The notes under the pieces are model-generated. The model ran no database searches and was not told the DNA's origin. It was given only the letters and a program-made list of their open reading frames with translations. A program made the translations under genes and the position numbers. A DNA stretch of 64,000 nucleotides. It comes from Armatimonadota bacterium. Its GTDB lineage: Bacteria; Armatimonadota; Chthonomonadetes; Chthonomonadales; CAJBBX01. The stretch is from assembly GCA_026392115.1 (NCBI GenBank), contig JAPLCQ010000090.1, positions 1-64,000 of the forward strand, given 5' to 3'. This document shows positions 1-7,995 of the stretch, piece after piece (the stretch's first letter is position 1; every line of letters begins with the position of its first letter).

Positions 1-60
1 AGCGGCGAAGCGCTCCAGCCGCTCCCGCCACGCAGTCTCCACCAGAGCCCTGCTCGCCAT
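1..60 (-). CDS. 5' end of a gene, possibly IS66-type accessory protein (partial)
   Basis: Only the first 20 codons are inside the window. On the minus strand an ATG (58-60) follows a clear GGAGGT six bases upstream, so translation initiation is credible. The peptide begins MASRALVETAWRERLERFAA. The W-RERLERFAA pattern resembles the start of IS66 TnpA-like accessory proteins, which continue with a helix-turn-helix, but 20 residues cannot prove this. If correct, a mobile element abuts the window edge, which fits the accessory character of the next 4 kb. It could equally be any small DNA-binding protein. Confidence 0.4.
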   Translation of the reverse strand, partial: MASRALVETAWRERLERFAA

Positions 61-585
61 GTCAACCTCCATGCAAGTGATGGAGGCATTATCCGGATCC
101 GAGACGGCGAAGGGAACGTGGGGATGGTTTGACGCTTACCGCTATGGAGCGAGTCTCCTCGTCCTGACGCCCCGCCTGCAAGTCCCGGTGCGCGTCTAGG
201 CATGGCGACGACCGCCCCCAGGCCCGGCTGTAGACGGTCGAGCCGGCAGCAGGGCACGGGTGTAAGACCGCCCCGTGCGGCCGCCGACCAGGCCAGTTAC
301 CGCTAGGTGGCGTTCCACCTCGCCCCGGGCTCTGCACCGGTCGTCGTGGGGCACCCACGGCAGCGGAACGGTGAACCCAAGCGCAACGGGTGCGCCTTGA
401 CTCGGGTGTGTGATGTCACGCGCGTGTGCTTCTGGCGCGCTCAGCGACATCGTTGGCGCGGCCGAAGTGAAGTATAGTGTACGGGACCGGTTTCTGCAGT
501 CTGACCAACTGCGGAGCCAGGCGGCAGTAACGCCAGCCAACAACTGCACGTTGCGGTCCCCTCCAGGACCGCCGAGGGTTACGGC
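61..585. other. No recognisable gene
   Basis: This is the intergenic stretch between the partial minus-strand gene and the SIR2-like gene. Open frames here are short, lack ribosome binding sites and encode arginine/proline-rich shadow peptides. A TATAGT hexamer near 471-476 could be a -10 element for the downstream gene, but no convincing -35 is placed 16-18 bases upstream. Nothing else is seen. Confidence 0.5.
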
Positions 586-1857
586 ATGCTCCAGAACACG
601 AAGCCTGCGCTTCTGTTGCTCTTAGGTGCTGGTGCATCCATGGACTGCGGCGTGCCCGGCACGATGGACTTGACGAAGGGTGTCTGGCAGGCGATCGAGG
701 ATGCAACCGCGCAGCGGAGCGCTCACCTGTGGTCGGGGGACACATCGCAGCCCCAACGGTTGCGCAGTGTACTCGACCAAGCATATCCGCCAGCCGCGAC
801 GTTCGAGCATGTGCTACACGCCTTGGAGGCTTTGGCCAGCCTGTCGCGCACCTGGCAGCCGGGCACAGCATCGATGAACCGGATGGTCGAGGGCGTAGTG
901 ACAGGTGGAATGCGCTCTCATCTCGTGCCCTGCTATGATCCGACATGGGTAACGTCCGCGTGTGACGCGCTCATCACGCGCCTCGGCGAGTCGGTCCGCG
1001 CCAGCGGCCAGCGGATTGTTAGCCAGGTGAAGTGGCCTGAGGTTAGGGGCTTCCTCGAGGAGCTCCGCGCGCGATTCGATTTGTACGTAGTTACGACCAA
1101 CTACGACACGCTGGTCGAGCAGGCATTTGGCTGGGGTGCCGCCGAGCAGGGCCTTGGGCCAGTCGGTGGCGAGACCGTGTGTCGGTTCAACAGGCACGTC
1201 ACTCCGCCCCCGCGCCCTATGCACCTGCATGGGAGTGTGTGCTTCGGCTACAGGTGCAAAGGGCACGATCCCAACCGGTTTGCGTTCGAGGATGAGCCGG
1301 GGGACCTGTACCTGCATGACACGCCAGTGGCCGCGGCGACCACGTGGCTGCCGTCCGGCTATGGTGCCAACCAAGCCGGCCGCATTGGTGTGGTCGGACC
1401 ACTGGTCACGGGACTCGAGAAGCCAGCCAAGTTGCTCGTTGAGCCGTATGCCTCCTACATGCGGTGGCGCGGCCCGCTCGCTAGCCGCTATGGGTATACT
1501 ACGGAACACAAGACGGGTTCCGACAGTCGGACGAAACGCGGAGAAGGTTGCCTCCGCGCACGGCCTCGAACCGAAGCCGGACCTGGGCGGGGAATATGTA
1601 ACCTGGCATCGTACCCGCTCCCATACAAAGCCGCTCGGTCACCATTGGCCGAGCGGCTTCTTGCTGTGTGTGGCGTTCACGCCGCTCCGCAGGGTGGCAC
1701 CGACCAATCAGGGCGTCGGGACGAACGGGATGTCGCTCGGGAGCACTGGGACGGGTGTCCCGTCGGGCAGCGCGACTCCTCTGTCGGCGAGCATGGCCTC
1801 GATGGCGGCGATGTTGCGGGGATCGCCGGCGCTTGGCCCCAGGCGTACCACCCGTAG
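586..1857 (+). CDS. SIR2-like domain protein, 3' part probably damaged
   Basis: The N-terminal 300 residues match the SIR2_2 family of NAD-binding, often NAD-consuming, defence proteins. They carry a glycine-rich GAGAS nucleotide loop near residues 14-18, the invariant TTNYD motif near 170-175, and LHGS near 209-212. An AGG-rich GAGGG precedes the ATG by seven bases. From about residue 305 the sequence stops looking like protein of this family. The expected late motif (GYSFGD type) is missing and the tail is arginine/glycine rich. An intrinsic terminator lies inside the open frame at 1628-1659, so the natural gene probably ended before 1628. A frameshift or deletion near 1450-1490 is the simplest explanation. 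SIR2_2 proteins usually act with a partner or an extra effector domain; none is visible here. Confidence 0.65.
   Translation: MLQNTKPALLLLLGAGASMDCGVPGTMDLTKGVWQAIEDATAQRSAHLWSGDTSQPQRLRSVLDQAYPPAATFEHVLHALEALASLSRTWQPGTASMNRMVEGVVTGGMRSHLVPCYDPTWVTSACDALITRLGESVRASGQRIVSQVKWPEVRGFLEELRARFDLYVVTTNYDTLVEQAFGWGAAEQGLGPVGGETVCRFNRHVTPPPRPMHLHGSVCFGYRCKGHDPNRFAFEDEPGDLYLHDTPVAAATTWLPSGYGANQAGRIGVVGPLVTGLEKPAKLLVEPYASYMRWRGPLASRYGYTTEHKTGSDSRTKRGEGCLRARPRTEAGPGRGICNLASYPLPYKAARSPLAERLLAVCGVHAAPQGGTDQSGRRDERDVAREHWDGCPVGQRDSSVGEHGLDGGDVAGIAGAWPQAYHP
1628..1659. terminator. Bidirectional hairpin terminator between convergent genes
   Basis: There is a perfect 11-bp stem, AAGCCGCTCGG at 1628-1638 with CCGAGCGGCTT at 1649-1659, around a 10-base loop. 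The A/T ends of the stem supply short U runs in either direction. It sits between the plus-strand SIR2-like gene and the minus-strand DUF2971 gene, where a shared terminator is expected. Confidence 0.75.
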
Positions 1858-2646
1858 CGGAACAGCTTGGGACCCCTCCAGGTCCAGCTCGACGTACGGG
1901 ACAATGCGCGACCCTGCCGATCTGTAGTGCTGAACTCGGGTGGCGGACGGTCCCGAAGGGCTGTAGATGACGCGGTACTCGCGTTCGGCGCCGCACTTAT
2001 GATGCTTAAAGAGCATACACAGACTGGGGAACAACGCGGAGAACCAGCTAGCGACATCCGCCACGGCAGACTGCGCAGATTTCGTCAAGACCTGCATCGT
2101 GTCGAGATAGTCGGCAACGAGTTCGTCCGCAAGGCGCTGCTGTCGGCCGAGGTCGTACGTCACCCAGCACCCGATGCCGGAGACGTATTCCTGGAGTGGC
2201 GCACGCTCAATCCCGAGGACGCATCCCCGCCCCATATCTGCATAGCCACGCCACTGGCTCAGGTCATCGTCGACCACCGAGAAGCATACGCAGAACACGT
2301 TGGGTTCCGTAGACACCGACAGCGCCTTGATGGCGCTGAGCACATCGTTGCGCCAGCCAGTGGTGCTCGCCAGCATTCCGTCAATGCGACCGGACAGGAT
2401 GTCTCGCCCATACGAGTACTCGCGCGTATCATTCATGAAGGCCACGGAGGATGCACGCAGCTTGGTAAAGCGATTAACGCCGGGGGCGCCGCCGTTTGTC
2501 GCCGCATCCAGGGTGTTGAGTGATGTGTAGTGGTAGACCAGGCCGTTACCGATGGCCAGTAGGCCCGGGTCGGCTGCGGTCACTCGGTCCCGCACCTGCT
2601 TGACGTACTCCCACAGAACGTCGGCAGGAGCCGATGCTGCGCTCAC
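1708..2646 (-). CDS. DUF2971 domain protein
   Basis: The 312-residue protein fits the DUF2971 family. It has a YHYTSL segment near the N-terminus, a VCFSVVDDDLSQWRGYAD stretch in the middle (family pattern: F-S..D....W..YA), and a KCGAEREYRVIY segment near residue 220. The start is taken as the GTG at 2644-2646, because it overlaps the upstream stop in a GTGA arrangement, which indicates translational coupling. The longer open frame further upstream is a shadow of the neighbouring gene. DUF2971 proteins have no firmly established activity and are frequent in variable, defence-type gene neighbourhoods. This gene lies beside a SIR2-like gene, which fits that setting. Confidence 0.8.
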   Translation of the reverse strand: MSAASAPADVLWEYVKQVRDRVTAADPGLLAIGNGLVYHYTSLNTLDAATNGGAPGVNRFTKLRASSVAFMNDTREYSYGRDILSGRIDGMLASTTGWRNDVLSAIKALSVSTEPNVFCVCFSVVDDDLSQWRGYADMGRGCVLGIERAPLQEYVSGIGCWVTYDLGRQQRLADELVADYLDTMQVLTKSAQSAVADVASWFSALFPSLCMLFKHHKCGAEREYRVIYSPSGPSATRVQHYRSAGSRIVPYVELDLEGSQAVPLRVVRLGPSAGDPRNIAAIEAMLADRGVALPDGTPVPVLPSDIPFVPTP

Positions 2647-2906
2647 GCCTGCACGCCTGACGACGTCGCGAAGGCCGCGACGGCCTCTGGCGACAGGAAC
2701 AACAGGAAGCCGACGTGCACGGCGTCCGGCCCCAGGTCGCTCCGAAGCTTGTCCCAGATCGTATGTATGTCGTTCCGGCTGACCATGCCGCTGAACCGCT
2801 GGTCCACCGCGTAGCCCGTCACTCGGCCGCCGGACTCGATGAGGTGTGACGTATCTGCGTCGGGATAGAGCGCACGAATGGAATCGGAGACCCTGTCTCT
2901 GAGCAT
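2643..2906 (-). CDS. Small hypothetical protein coupled to DUF2971 gene
   Basis: This is an 87-residue protein with balanced amino acid use and an excellent ribosome binding site (AGGAGGT, five bases before ATG), so it is a real gene. It contains a GRVTGYAVDQRFSGM segment, then an amphipathic helix and a hydrophobic VGFLLFLSPEA segment. The alternation of a beta strand, F-x-GM, a helix and LL-x-SPE faintly recalls small BolA-like folds, but I do not claim homology. Its stop overlaps the DUF2971 start by four bases, so the two products are probably made in a fixed ratio and may act together. A palindrome lies immediately upstream of its ribosome binding site. Confidence 0.75.
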   Translation of the reverse strand: MLRDRVSDSIRALYPDADTSHLIESGGRVTGYAVDQRFSGMVSRNDIHTIWDKLRSDLGPDAVHVGFLLFLSPEAVAAFATSSGVQA

Positions 2907-2918
2907 AGGCCACCTCCT

Positions 2919-2931
2919 GTAGTGATACTAC
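2919..2931. promoter_or_regulatory. Palindromic operator candidate
   Basis: The sequence GTAGT-GAT-ACTAC is a perfect 5+3+5 inverted repeat, 13 bases upstream of the start codon of the 87-residue gene and abutting its Shine-Dalgarno sequence. Its position suits autoregulation of the small-protein/DUF2971 pair by one of its products. A stem in the mRNA leader is the alternative. No binding protein can be assigned from sequence. Confidence 0.45.
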
Positions 2932-3000
2932 CGCACCAGAGGACCTGTCCGCTGCGTGGCGAATGTGCGCACATTCCGGCGCGAGGCCAGCCGGATGGCA

Positions 3001-3135
3001 TTACGATTTGGGCCGCTCGAAGACCCTCGTGCGTGCCATGTCGAGCGCCTTCCCGGCGAGCGGGAGATCGTCGCGACCGAGGCTGTCCGTCGTCTTCCAT
3101 TCCCTGCCGTCCTTGTGTATGCGGCGCCTCGCCAT
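3001..3135 (-). CDS. Tiny KDG-EWK-T-S-GRDDL family protein
   Basis: This frame encodes 44 residues beginning MARRRIHKDGREWKTT and continuing DSLGRDDLPLAGKALDMA. The pattern (K/R)DG-EWK-T-S(F)GRDDL followed by a helical VA..A..WI tail is one I recognise from small uncharacterised proteins of Planctomycetes and related phyla, usually 60-80 residues long. The bases upstream of the ATG also read in frame as IGAKATGW, like the first strand of those proteins, but the segment in between is missing. The gene may therefore be a shortened or decayed copy. The ribosome binding site is weak. It is co-oriented with and upstream of the 87-residue gene. Confidence 0.4.
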   Translation of the reverse strand: MARRRIHKDGREWKTTDSLGRDDLPLAGKALDMARTRVFERPKS

Positions 3136-3253
3136 GGCGGACCAGCCGGTCGCCTTCGCACCGATGGGTACACTAGATGGTGTGCGCGCCGCCCAGCGCC
3201 GCGTCGCAGTCGTGCGGCGGGTCCGCGCCAAATCTGCCGATCGAGGTGATCCT

Positions 3254-3892
3254 GTGCCTGTCAAGAGCCCCGCCAAGAAGCCGGCTCGCCCCGTGCGCCG
3301 TTCGCCCAAAGAGGTGTTGCAGTTCTTCGTCGTCCTCGCCGAGAGCGACCCGCCTGTGTGGCGCAGGATACAGGTGCCGGCCGCCTACACCTTCTGGGAC
3401 CTGCACGTGGCGATCCAGGATGCCATGGGTTGGTCAGACTGCCACCTTCACGAGTTCCGTGTTTGGAATCCGGGGGAGGGTGATCGAGTGGACATCGGGA
3501 TACCGGACGACCAGGGGTACGGACCGCCGGTCTGCGCCGGGTGGTCGGTGCCGGTCTACCCGTATGCAGCTGAGTCCGAGCTGCCGTTCAACTACACCTA
3601 CGACTTCGGTGATGGTTGGCGTCATATCGTGGCGTTGGAGTGCGTCACCCTCGTGGAGACCGGAGCCAAGTACCCCCGGTGCGTCGGCGGATCGGGCAAG
3701 TGCCCACCGGAGGACTGCGGTGGTATACACGGCTATGCCGAGTTCCTGGCGGCGATGCGCGATACGAGCCACCCGGACCGCGAAGCCCTCCTCGAGTGGA
3801 TCGGCGGCTCCTACGATCCGGACGATTTCGATCCCCGGAACGTCTATTTCGACGATCCGAAGGTACGCCTGAAGCTTGCACCGGGACAGTAG
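3254..3892 (+). CDS. Plasmid pRiA4b ORF-3 family protein
   Basis: The 212-residue protein has the family hallmarks: an opening strand VLQFFVVLAESDPPVWRRI, a WDLHVAIQDAMGW-hydrophobic helix, HLHEF, the FNYTYDFGDGW core near residues 112-122, and a C-terminal GG-GK-PPED-GG-GY block ending in DDFDP...FD. The start is the GTG at 3254, preceded by GAGGTG five bases upstream. The longer frame upstream has atypical composition. The family is also known as the IS1096 TnpR-like passenger family and is spread on plasmids and mobile elements. Its biochemical role is unknown. Its presence next to the SIR2-like/DUF2971 genes supports an accessory origin for this end of the window. Confidence 0.9.
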   Translation: MPVKSPAKKPARPVRRSPKEVLQFFVVLAESDPPVWRRIQVPAAYTFWDLHVAIQDAMGWSDCHLHEFRVWNPGEGDRVDIGIPDDQGYGPPVCAGWSVPVYPYAAESELPFNYTYDFGDGWRHIVALECVTLVETGAKYPRCVGGSGKCPPEDCGGIHGYAEFLAAMRDTSHPDREALLEWIGGSYDPDDFDPRNVYFDDPKVRLKLAPGQ

Positions 3893-3986
3893 ACCCGCCT
3901 GATCGAGCCGACGATGCCGAAGCGGCCGGGGCGCGATCACTTGAGCAGCATGATAACGGACTCAGTCGCTCAGGCTGCGCGGTTAC

Positions 3987-6251
3987 TCAGTCGTGGGGGG
4001 CACCCCGGGCCACCGTCGCCTCGAAGCGGAGGTTGGCCTTTGGGCTCTCCCAGACGATGGCCTCGCCGCCTTGCGCGGCATGGCCGCCGGCCAATGAGCC
4101 GCCCGTCACCTTGAGGCCGTCGGGCAGGCGGACGTGGACCGTGAGGCGACCGGGCTTGCGCTTCGGCGAGAGCCCGACCTCGCCGGTGACCTTGCCGGAG
4201 GACGCGTCGTAGCGCAGGGCCCAGCTGACCGGGCCGTACTCGCTCGCCCCGCCCGAGATGCCCACCGGGCCGCCGCTTCCCAGCCACTCGCGATCGGTCC
4301 CCAGGCCCAGGTGGAGGCCGTCGGGCTGCTCCATCACCAGCATATCGCGCAGGGCGCGCGCTACGGCGATGGGGGTCCAGAGGTGCTGGCGGTCGCCGGT
4401 GCATTGGGTCGTGCCGGGCTCCTGGCCGCGCTCCTCGCACCACGTGACAAGAGGAGTGGCATGGTTCAGGGTGGCCCGGAAGTAGCGGGCCGCCGCGTCG
4501 CCGTTGCCCCTGCGCAGGTGCGCCTCGGCCAGGTTGTCCAGCGTGATGGCCACCCACATGCCGTCGGCCAGCCAGCCGGTATGGATCGGAATGCCGCCGG
4601 GGCTGAGCCGGGCCTCCATGTGCGCAAGTGTTCCGTCGATGAGCGGATGATCAGCCGGCAGAAGCTCGCAGGGCGTCAGGGCGTTGAGGCTGCCCCAGAG
4701 GCTGCCGCTGGTGTTGCCCGCCACGCCGGGTATCCAGCGCCGTTCGCCTTCCGTGATGGCCCCGCGCTCCATGGCGTCCAGCAGATCGGCCTTGCCGGTC
4801 TGGTAGATACGCTCCAGCTCGGCGGCCTCGGCGGCCTCGGCGGTGTGGCCGAGGATGCGCGCCGCCTCGGCGGCCATGCCGTCGGCGTAGACGGCCCAGA
4901 TGTTGTGCGGCGTGAAGACGCCGTACATGTCGTCGTCGCTGTAGAGGCCGCAGTCGCCGAAGCCTCGGGGCATGAGGCCGTAGGTCAGGGGCTTGGCGCC
5001 CGCCTCGAGGACGCGGCTGCGGGCGCGCTGCGTCTCGCGCCAGCGGCTTGCGGCCAGCATGCGCGGGTAGACGCCGGCCAGGTGCTTGCGGTCTCGGGTC
5101 AGGCGGTAGTGGGTCATGATGAACCAGGTCTTGAAGCCCGAGCAGCTCCACATGGAGTGGCCCCAGCCGCGGTTGTCGTCCCAGTTGCCGTCGGGCTCCT
5201 GCAGCGCCAGCGGGAGCCGATAGCCGCGCTCGGCCTCCTTGTGCAGGCCCAGCTGGTCCAGCGTGATGGCCGAGATGGCCGCCTCATGGGTGTTCGCCGC
5301 GCGGTAGACCTCGGTGCCCGGCACGGCGGCGATGTGACCTCCGGCCGCCGGCTCCCGCATGATGAAGAGGTCGGCCAGACAGGCCTTGTAGGCGCTCACG
5401 ACGCCGGGGTCGGGGACTCTTACCTGTGCGGCGCGGCCGATCAGCTCTCGCCATTCGCGCTTGCCCGCCTCCATGTCGGCAGCCCAGTCGGCGGCGCGCA
5501 GGGCCGGCATCTCGGCGCTGAAGCTCAGGTAGGGCCGCACGATCCAGCCCGACGCCTTGCCGTGTGCGGGCACCGTCCAGGTCATCAGGAGGGTCTTGGC
5601 TCCGGGCGAGCGACCGTCGGGCCGTTCGGAGTTGGACTGCGCGCCGAGGCCCAGGAGGAGCAGCCGGTCGGCACGCTCGTTCCATCCGGCGATGATGTGG
5701 TCGGCGCCGCTGACGGCGGGCTCCATCCAGCCGGGGTTCTCGCCCCAGGAGCCGCTCTCGCAGCGGATCACGACCCGCTTCGGCTGGTCGGTGGGGTTCT
5801 CCAGCGTCAGGCGGCCCTCCGCTGCCTTGAGCCCGCCCATCACCTCCAGCGTCACCTTGCCCTCGGCGTCGTCGAACGTGGTGAGGACCGACGGCAGCCA
5901 CCCCTCGCACCGGGTCCACGCATGACGCGCGAATCCGTGTCCCGCGACCTGCGGCGTGATGGTGAACGACCACTGCGTGGGCGGCGTCTTGAAGGCCGCG
6001 GGAGGGTAGTTGCGCAGATCGTCGTGGCTCCATGCCAGGCGCACCGAGCCGGGCTGCAGGTCCACCAGCGTGCGGCCGCTTGCGTCGGGCCTGCCCAGCG
6101 TCACGCGGTGCGGGGTGGCGAAGGAGTAGGCGAAGTCGATGCGGCTGCTGGCGGGCGTATCGGGCATGGCGGCGTGTCCTTGTGCGGAGAGTGCGAAGGT
6201 CGCGGCGAGCAGGGCTGCGCTCACCGTCGGTCGGGCCGGCGTACGTGGCAT
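3987..6251 (-). CDS. Secreted (alpha/alpha)6-barrel glycosidase-like protein
   Basis: The protein has 754 residues with a signal peptide (MPRTPARP, a hydrophobic stretch, then AQGHA). Residues 40-260 look like an all-beta N-terminal domain. From about 290 to 690 it has the repeated helix pairs of six-hairpin glycosidases, including HEAAISAITLDQLGLHKEAERGYRLPL and DGNWDDNRGWGHSMWSC, and a late HLWTPIAVARALRDMLV helix. A small beta domain closes it. This order is typical of GH63/GH37/GH95-like clans, but I cannot place it in a numbered family, and the catalytic acids are not assigned. The ribosome binding site (GAGGTG) is about ten bases before the ATG. It is divergent from the GH172-GH39 operon across 103 bases, so the two sides may be co-regulated. 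Confidence 0.75.
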   Translation of the reverse strand: MPRTPARPTVSAALLAATFALSAQGHAAMPDTPASSRIDFAYSFATPHRVTLGRPDASGRTLVDLQPGSVRLAWSHDDLRNYPPAAFKTPPTQWSFTITPQVAGHGFARHAWTRCEGWLPSVLTTFDDAEGKVTLEVMGGLKAAEGRLTLENPTDQPKRVVIRCESGSWGENPGWMEPAVSGADHIIAGWNERADRLLLLGLGAQSNSERPDGRSPGAKTLLMTWTVPAHGKASGWIVRPYLSFSAEMPALRAADWAADMEAGKREWRELIGRAAQVRVPDPGVVSAYKACLADLFIMREPAAGGHIAAVPGTEVYRAANTHEAAISAITLDQLGLHKEAERGYRLPLALQEPDGNWDDNRGWGHSMWSCSGFKTWFIMTHYRLTRDRKHLAGVYPRMLAASRWRETQRARSRVLEAGAKPLTYGLMPRGFGDCGLYSDDDMYGVFTPHNIWAVYADGMAAEAARILGHTAEAAEAAELERIYQTGKADLLDAMERGAITEGERRWIPGVAGNTSGSLWGSLNALTPCELLPADHPLIDGTLAHMEARLSPGGIPIHTGWLADGMWVAITLDNLAEAHLRRGNGDAAARYFRATLNHATPLVTWCEERGQEPGTTQCTGDRQHLWTPIAVARALRDMLVMEQPDGLHLGLGTDREWLGSGGPVGISGGASEYGPVSWALRYDASSGKVTGEVGLSPKRKPGRLTVHVRLPDGLKVTGGSLAGGHAAQGGEAIVWESPKANLRFEATVARGAPHD

Positions 6252-6354
6252 TTGGGCGCTTCACCTCACGCGGAGCGCCGAACCGGGGGCGCAAGGACCG
6301 CCGCCTTCCGGTAACCTAGGAGGGCGGAGGACGATGCCTCCAGGAGGTTTGAGC

Positions 6355-7983
6355 ATGCCGCGTCTGGGTCTACTGGGTCTGACCACGCTATTGGCCGTCG
6401 CCGGCGGCGGTTCCTGCCTGGCGCAGGACATTCTGGGTTCATTGGCTGCGCCGCACCAGGGACGGAGCATGCGCGCCACCTCTTCGTTCCGCGGAGGCAA
6501 GGAGGGGAAGTACGACCCCGCCGCGCCGCCCACCAGCGACCGGACCGAGAAGAGCAACTGGGACAACTTCCGTGTGGCCCCGGGCCAGACGCACACCGTG
6601 ATGGATGTGAAAGGCCCCGGCGTCATCACGCACATGTGGTTCACCTTCCTCGGTCCCGAGCCGCAGGGCTGGGCGCCGCAGGGCTCGGCGAACCACCAGG
6701 AGATGCTCCTGCGCATCTATTGGGACGGCAGCGACAGGCCCGGCGTCGAGGCGCCCCTGGGCGACTTCTTCGCCAACTGCTTCGGCCTGCGCCGCGAGGT
6801 GAAGAGCCTGCCCGTGGTGGTTGAGGACGCCGACTCCTACAACTGTTACTGGCGCATGCCCTTCCGCAGGTCGGCCCGCGTGGAGGTCGTGAACCAGAGC
6901 GCCAAGCCCGTCAACCTGCTCTATTACAACGTGGACTGGATCAAGCTCGACCGTCTGGCGAAGGATACGCCCTACTTCTACGCGCAGTACCGGCAGGAGT
7001 ACCCCGTGGAGCAGGGCAAGGACTATGTGGCGCTGGAGACCACCGGCAAGGGCCACCTGGTGGGCATCGTCATGGCGGTGCGCATGCGGAGCCCGGCCTG
7101 GTTCGGCGAGGGCGACGAGAAGATCACCATCGACGGCGAGGCCGTCCCATCTATCCACGGAACCGGCACCGAGGACTACTTCGGCTCGGCATGGGGCCTC
7201 AAGACCACCGACACGCTCTACTTCGGCGTGCCCTGCTTCGACCAGTGGGGCATCGTCGGAGGCCATACCAGCGCGTACCGATGGCATCTGAACGACCCTG
7301 TCGTCTTCAACAAGGGCGTCAAGGTCGCCTTCGAGCACTGGGGCTGGATCGCGCCGGACGAGAACCCCGACCACAAGAGCATGAGCTGGAACGAGCGCCA
7401 GGACGACTACTCCTCCGTGGCCTATTGGTACCAGACCGGCGCTCCCACCTTCGCGGCCCGGGCGCCGGACGCCGCCGCGCGGGCCCTCCCCGGCCTGGAG
7501 CGGGTCACCGCCTACGCACGGGACTTCACCGCCGCGGCCTACCACGGCAAGGGCGGCGCCGAGACGCAGCAGCTGGACCTCTACCCCGGCGCGCAGCTCA
7601 TCTACACACCCGCGCAGGCCGAGGGCGCCTGGGTCGAGATCCCCTTCGAGGTGAAGGCCAAGGAGCCGCTTGTGCTGGTGCTGAACATGACGAAGTCCTA
7701 CGACTTCGGCCGCTACCAGGCGACGCTCAACGGCGTGAAGCTGGGCGAGCCGATCGACCTCTACAGCGAGAAGGTCGTCAACGAGGAGGTCCATCTGCTC
7801 AACTTCTGGCCCGAGGCGGGGAAGTACACGCTGCGGCTGGAGTGCGTGGGCAAGAACGCCAAGTCCGACGGCTACTACCTCGGCATGGAGTCCGTGCGCC
7901 TGCGCGAGCGGCGGCCACGCGTGCTGCAGTACGGCTTCGACAGGGACCGGGACTGGCGCAAGGACCCGGTGGTCTACCGGTAG
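6355..7983 (+). CDS. GH172 family glycosidase (DUF2961), secreted
   Basis: The 542-residue protein matches DUF2961, now GH172. Characterised members are difructose-anhydride synthases/hydrolases and alpha-fructofuranosidases or arabinofuranosidases. Visible hallmarks are the opening SLAAPHQGRSMRATSSFRGG segment, WFTFLG near residue 95, and the GTGTEDYFGSAWG signature near 268-280, which carries catalytic acid-region residues in the family. The C-terminal half has the second jelly-roll (DFGRYQATLNGVKLG). A signal peptide ending in CLAQ is present. The ATG at 6355 is chosen because AGGAGGT lies seven bases upstream and the signal peptide starts there; ATG 6334 is an alternative. GH39 follows after 12 bases, so the two are one operon. 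Confidence 0.9.
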   Translation: MPRLGLLGLTTLLAVAGGGSCLAQDILGSLAAPHQGRSMRATSSFRGGKEGKYDPAAPPTSDRTEKSNWDNFRVAPGQTHTVMDVKGPGVITHMWFTFLGPEPQGWAPQGSANHQEMLLRIYWDGSDRPGVEAPLGDFFANCFGLRREVKSLPVVVEDADSYNCYWRMPFRRSARVEVVNQSAKPVNLLYYNVDWIKLDRLAKDTPYFYAQYRQEYPVEQGKDYVALETTGKGHLVGIVMAVRMRSPAWFGEGDEKITIDGEAVPSIHGTGTEDYFGSAWGLKTTDTLYFGVPCFDQWGIVGGHTSAYRWHLNDPVVFNKGVKVAFEHWGWIAPDENPDHKSMSWNERQDDYSSVAYWYQTGAPTFAARAPDAAARALPGLERVTAYARDFTAAAYHGKGGAETQQLDLYPGAQLIYTPAQAEGAWVEIPFEVKAKEPLVLVLNMTKSYDFGRYQATLNGVKLGEPIDLYSEKVVNEEVHLLNFWPEAGKYTLRLECVGKNAKSDGYYLGMESVRLRERRPRVLQYGFDRDRDWRKDPVVYR

Positions 7984-7995
7984 GAGGGGATGGAC

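Noticed and set aside
4134-6314. Very long plus-strand open frame opposite the (alpha/alpha)6 gene, and similar long antisense frames (6439-8985, 10649-13801, 13722-15704, 44587-46647, 59761-61647)
   Set aside because: High GC content leaves few stops on the opposite strand. The translations are Arg/Ala/Gly/His-rich, have no recognisable domains or ribosome binding sites, and lie exactly over well-supported genes.
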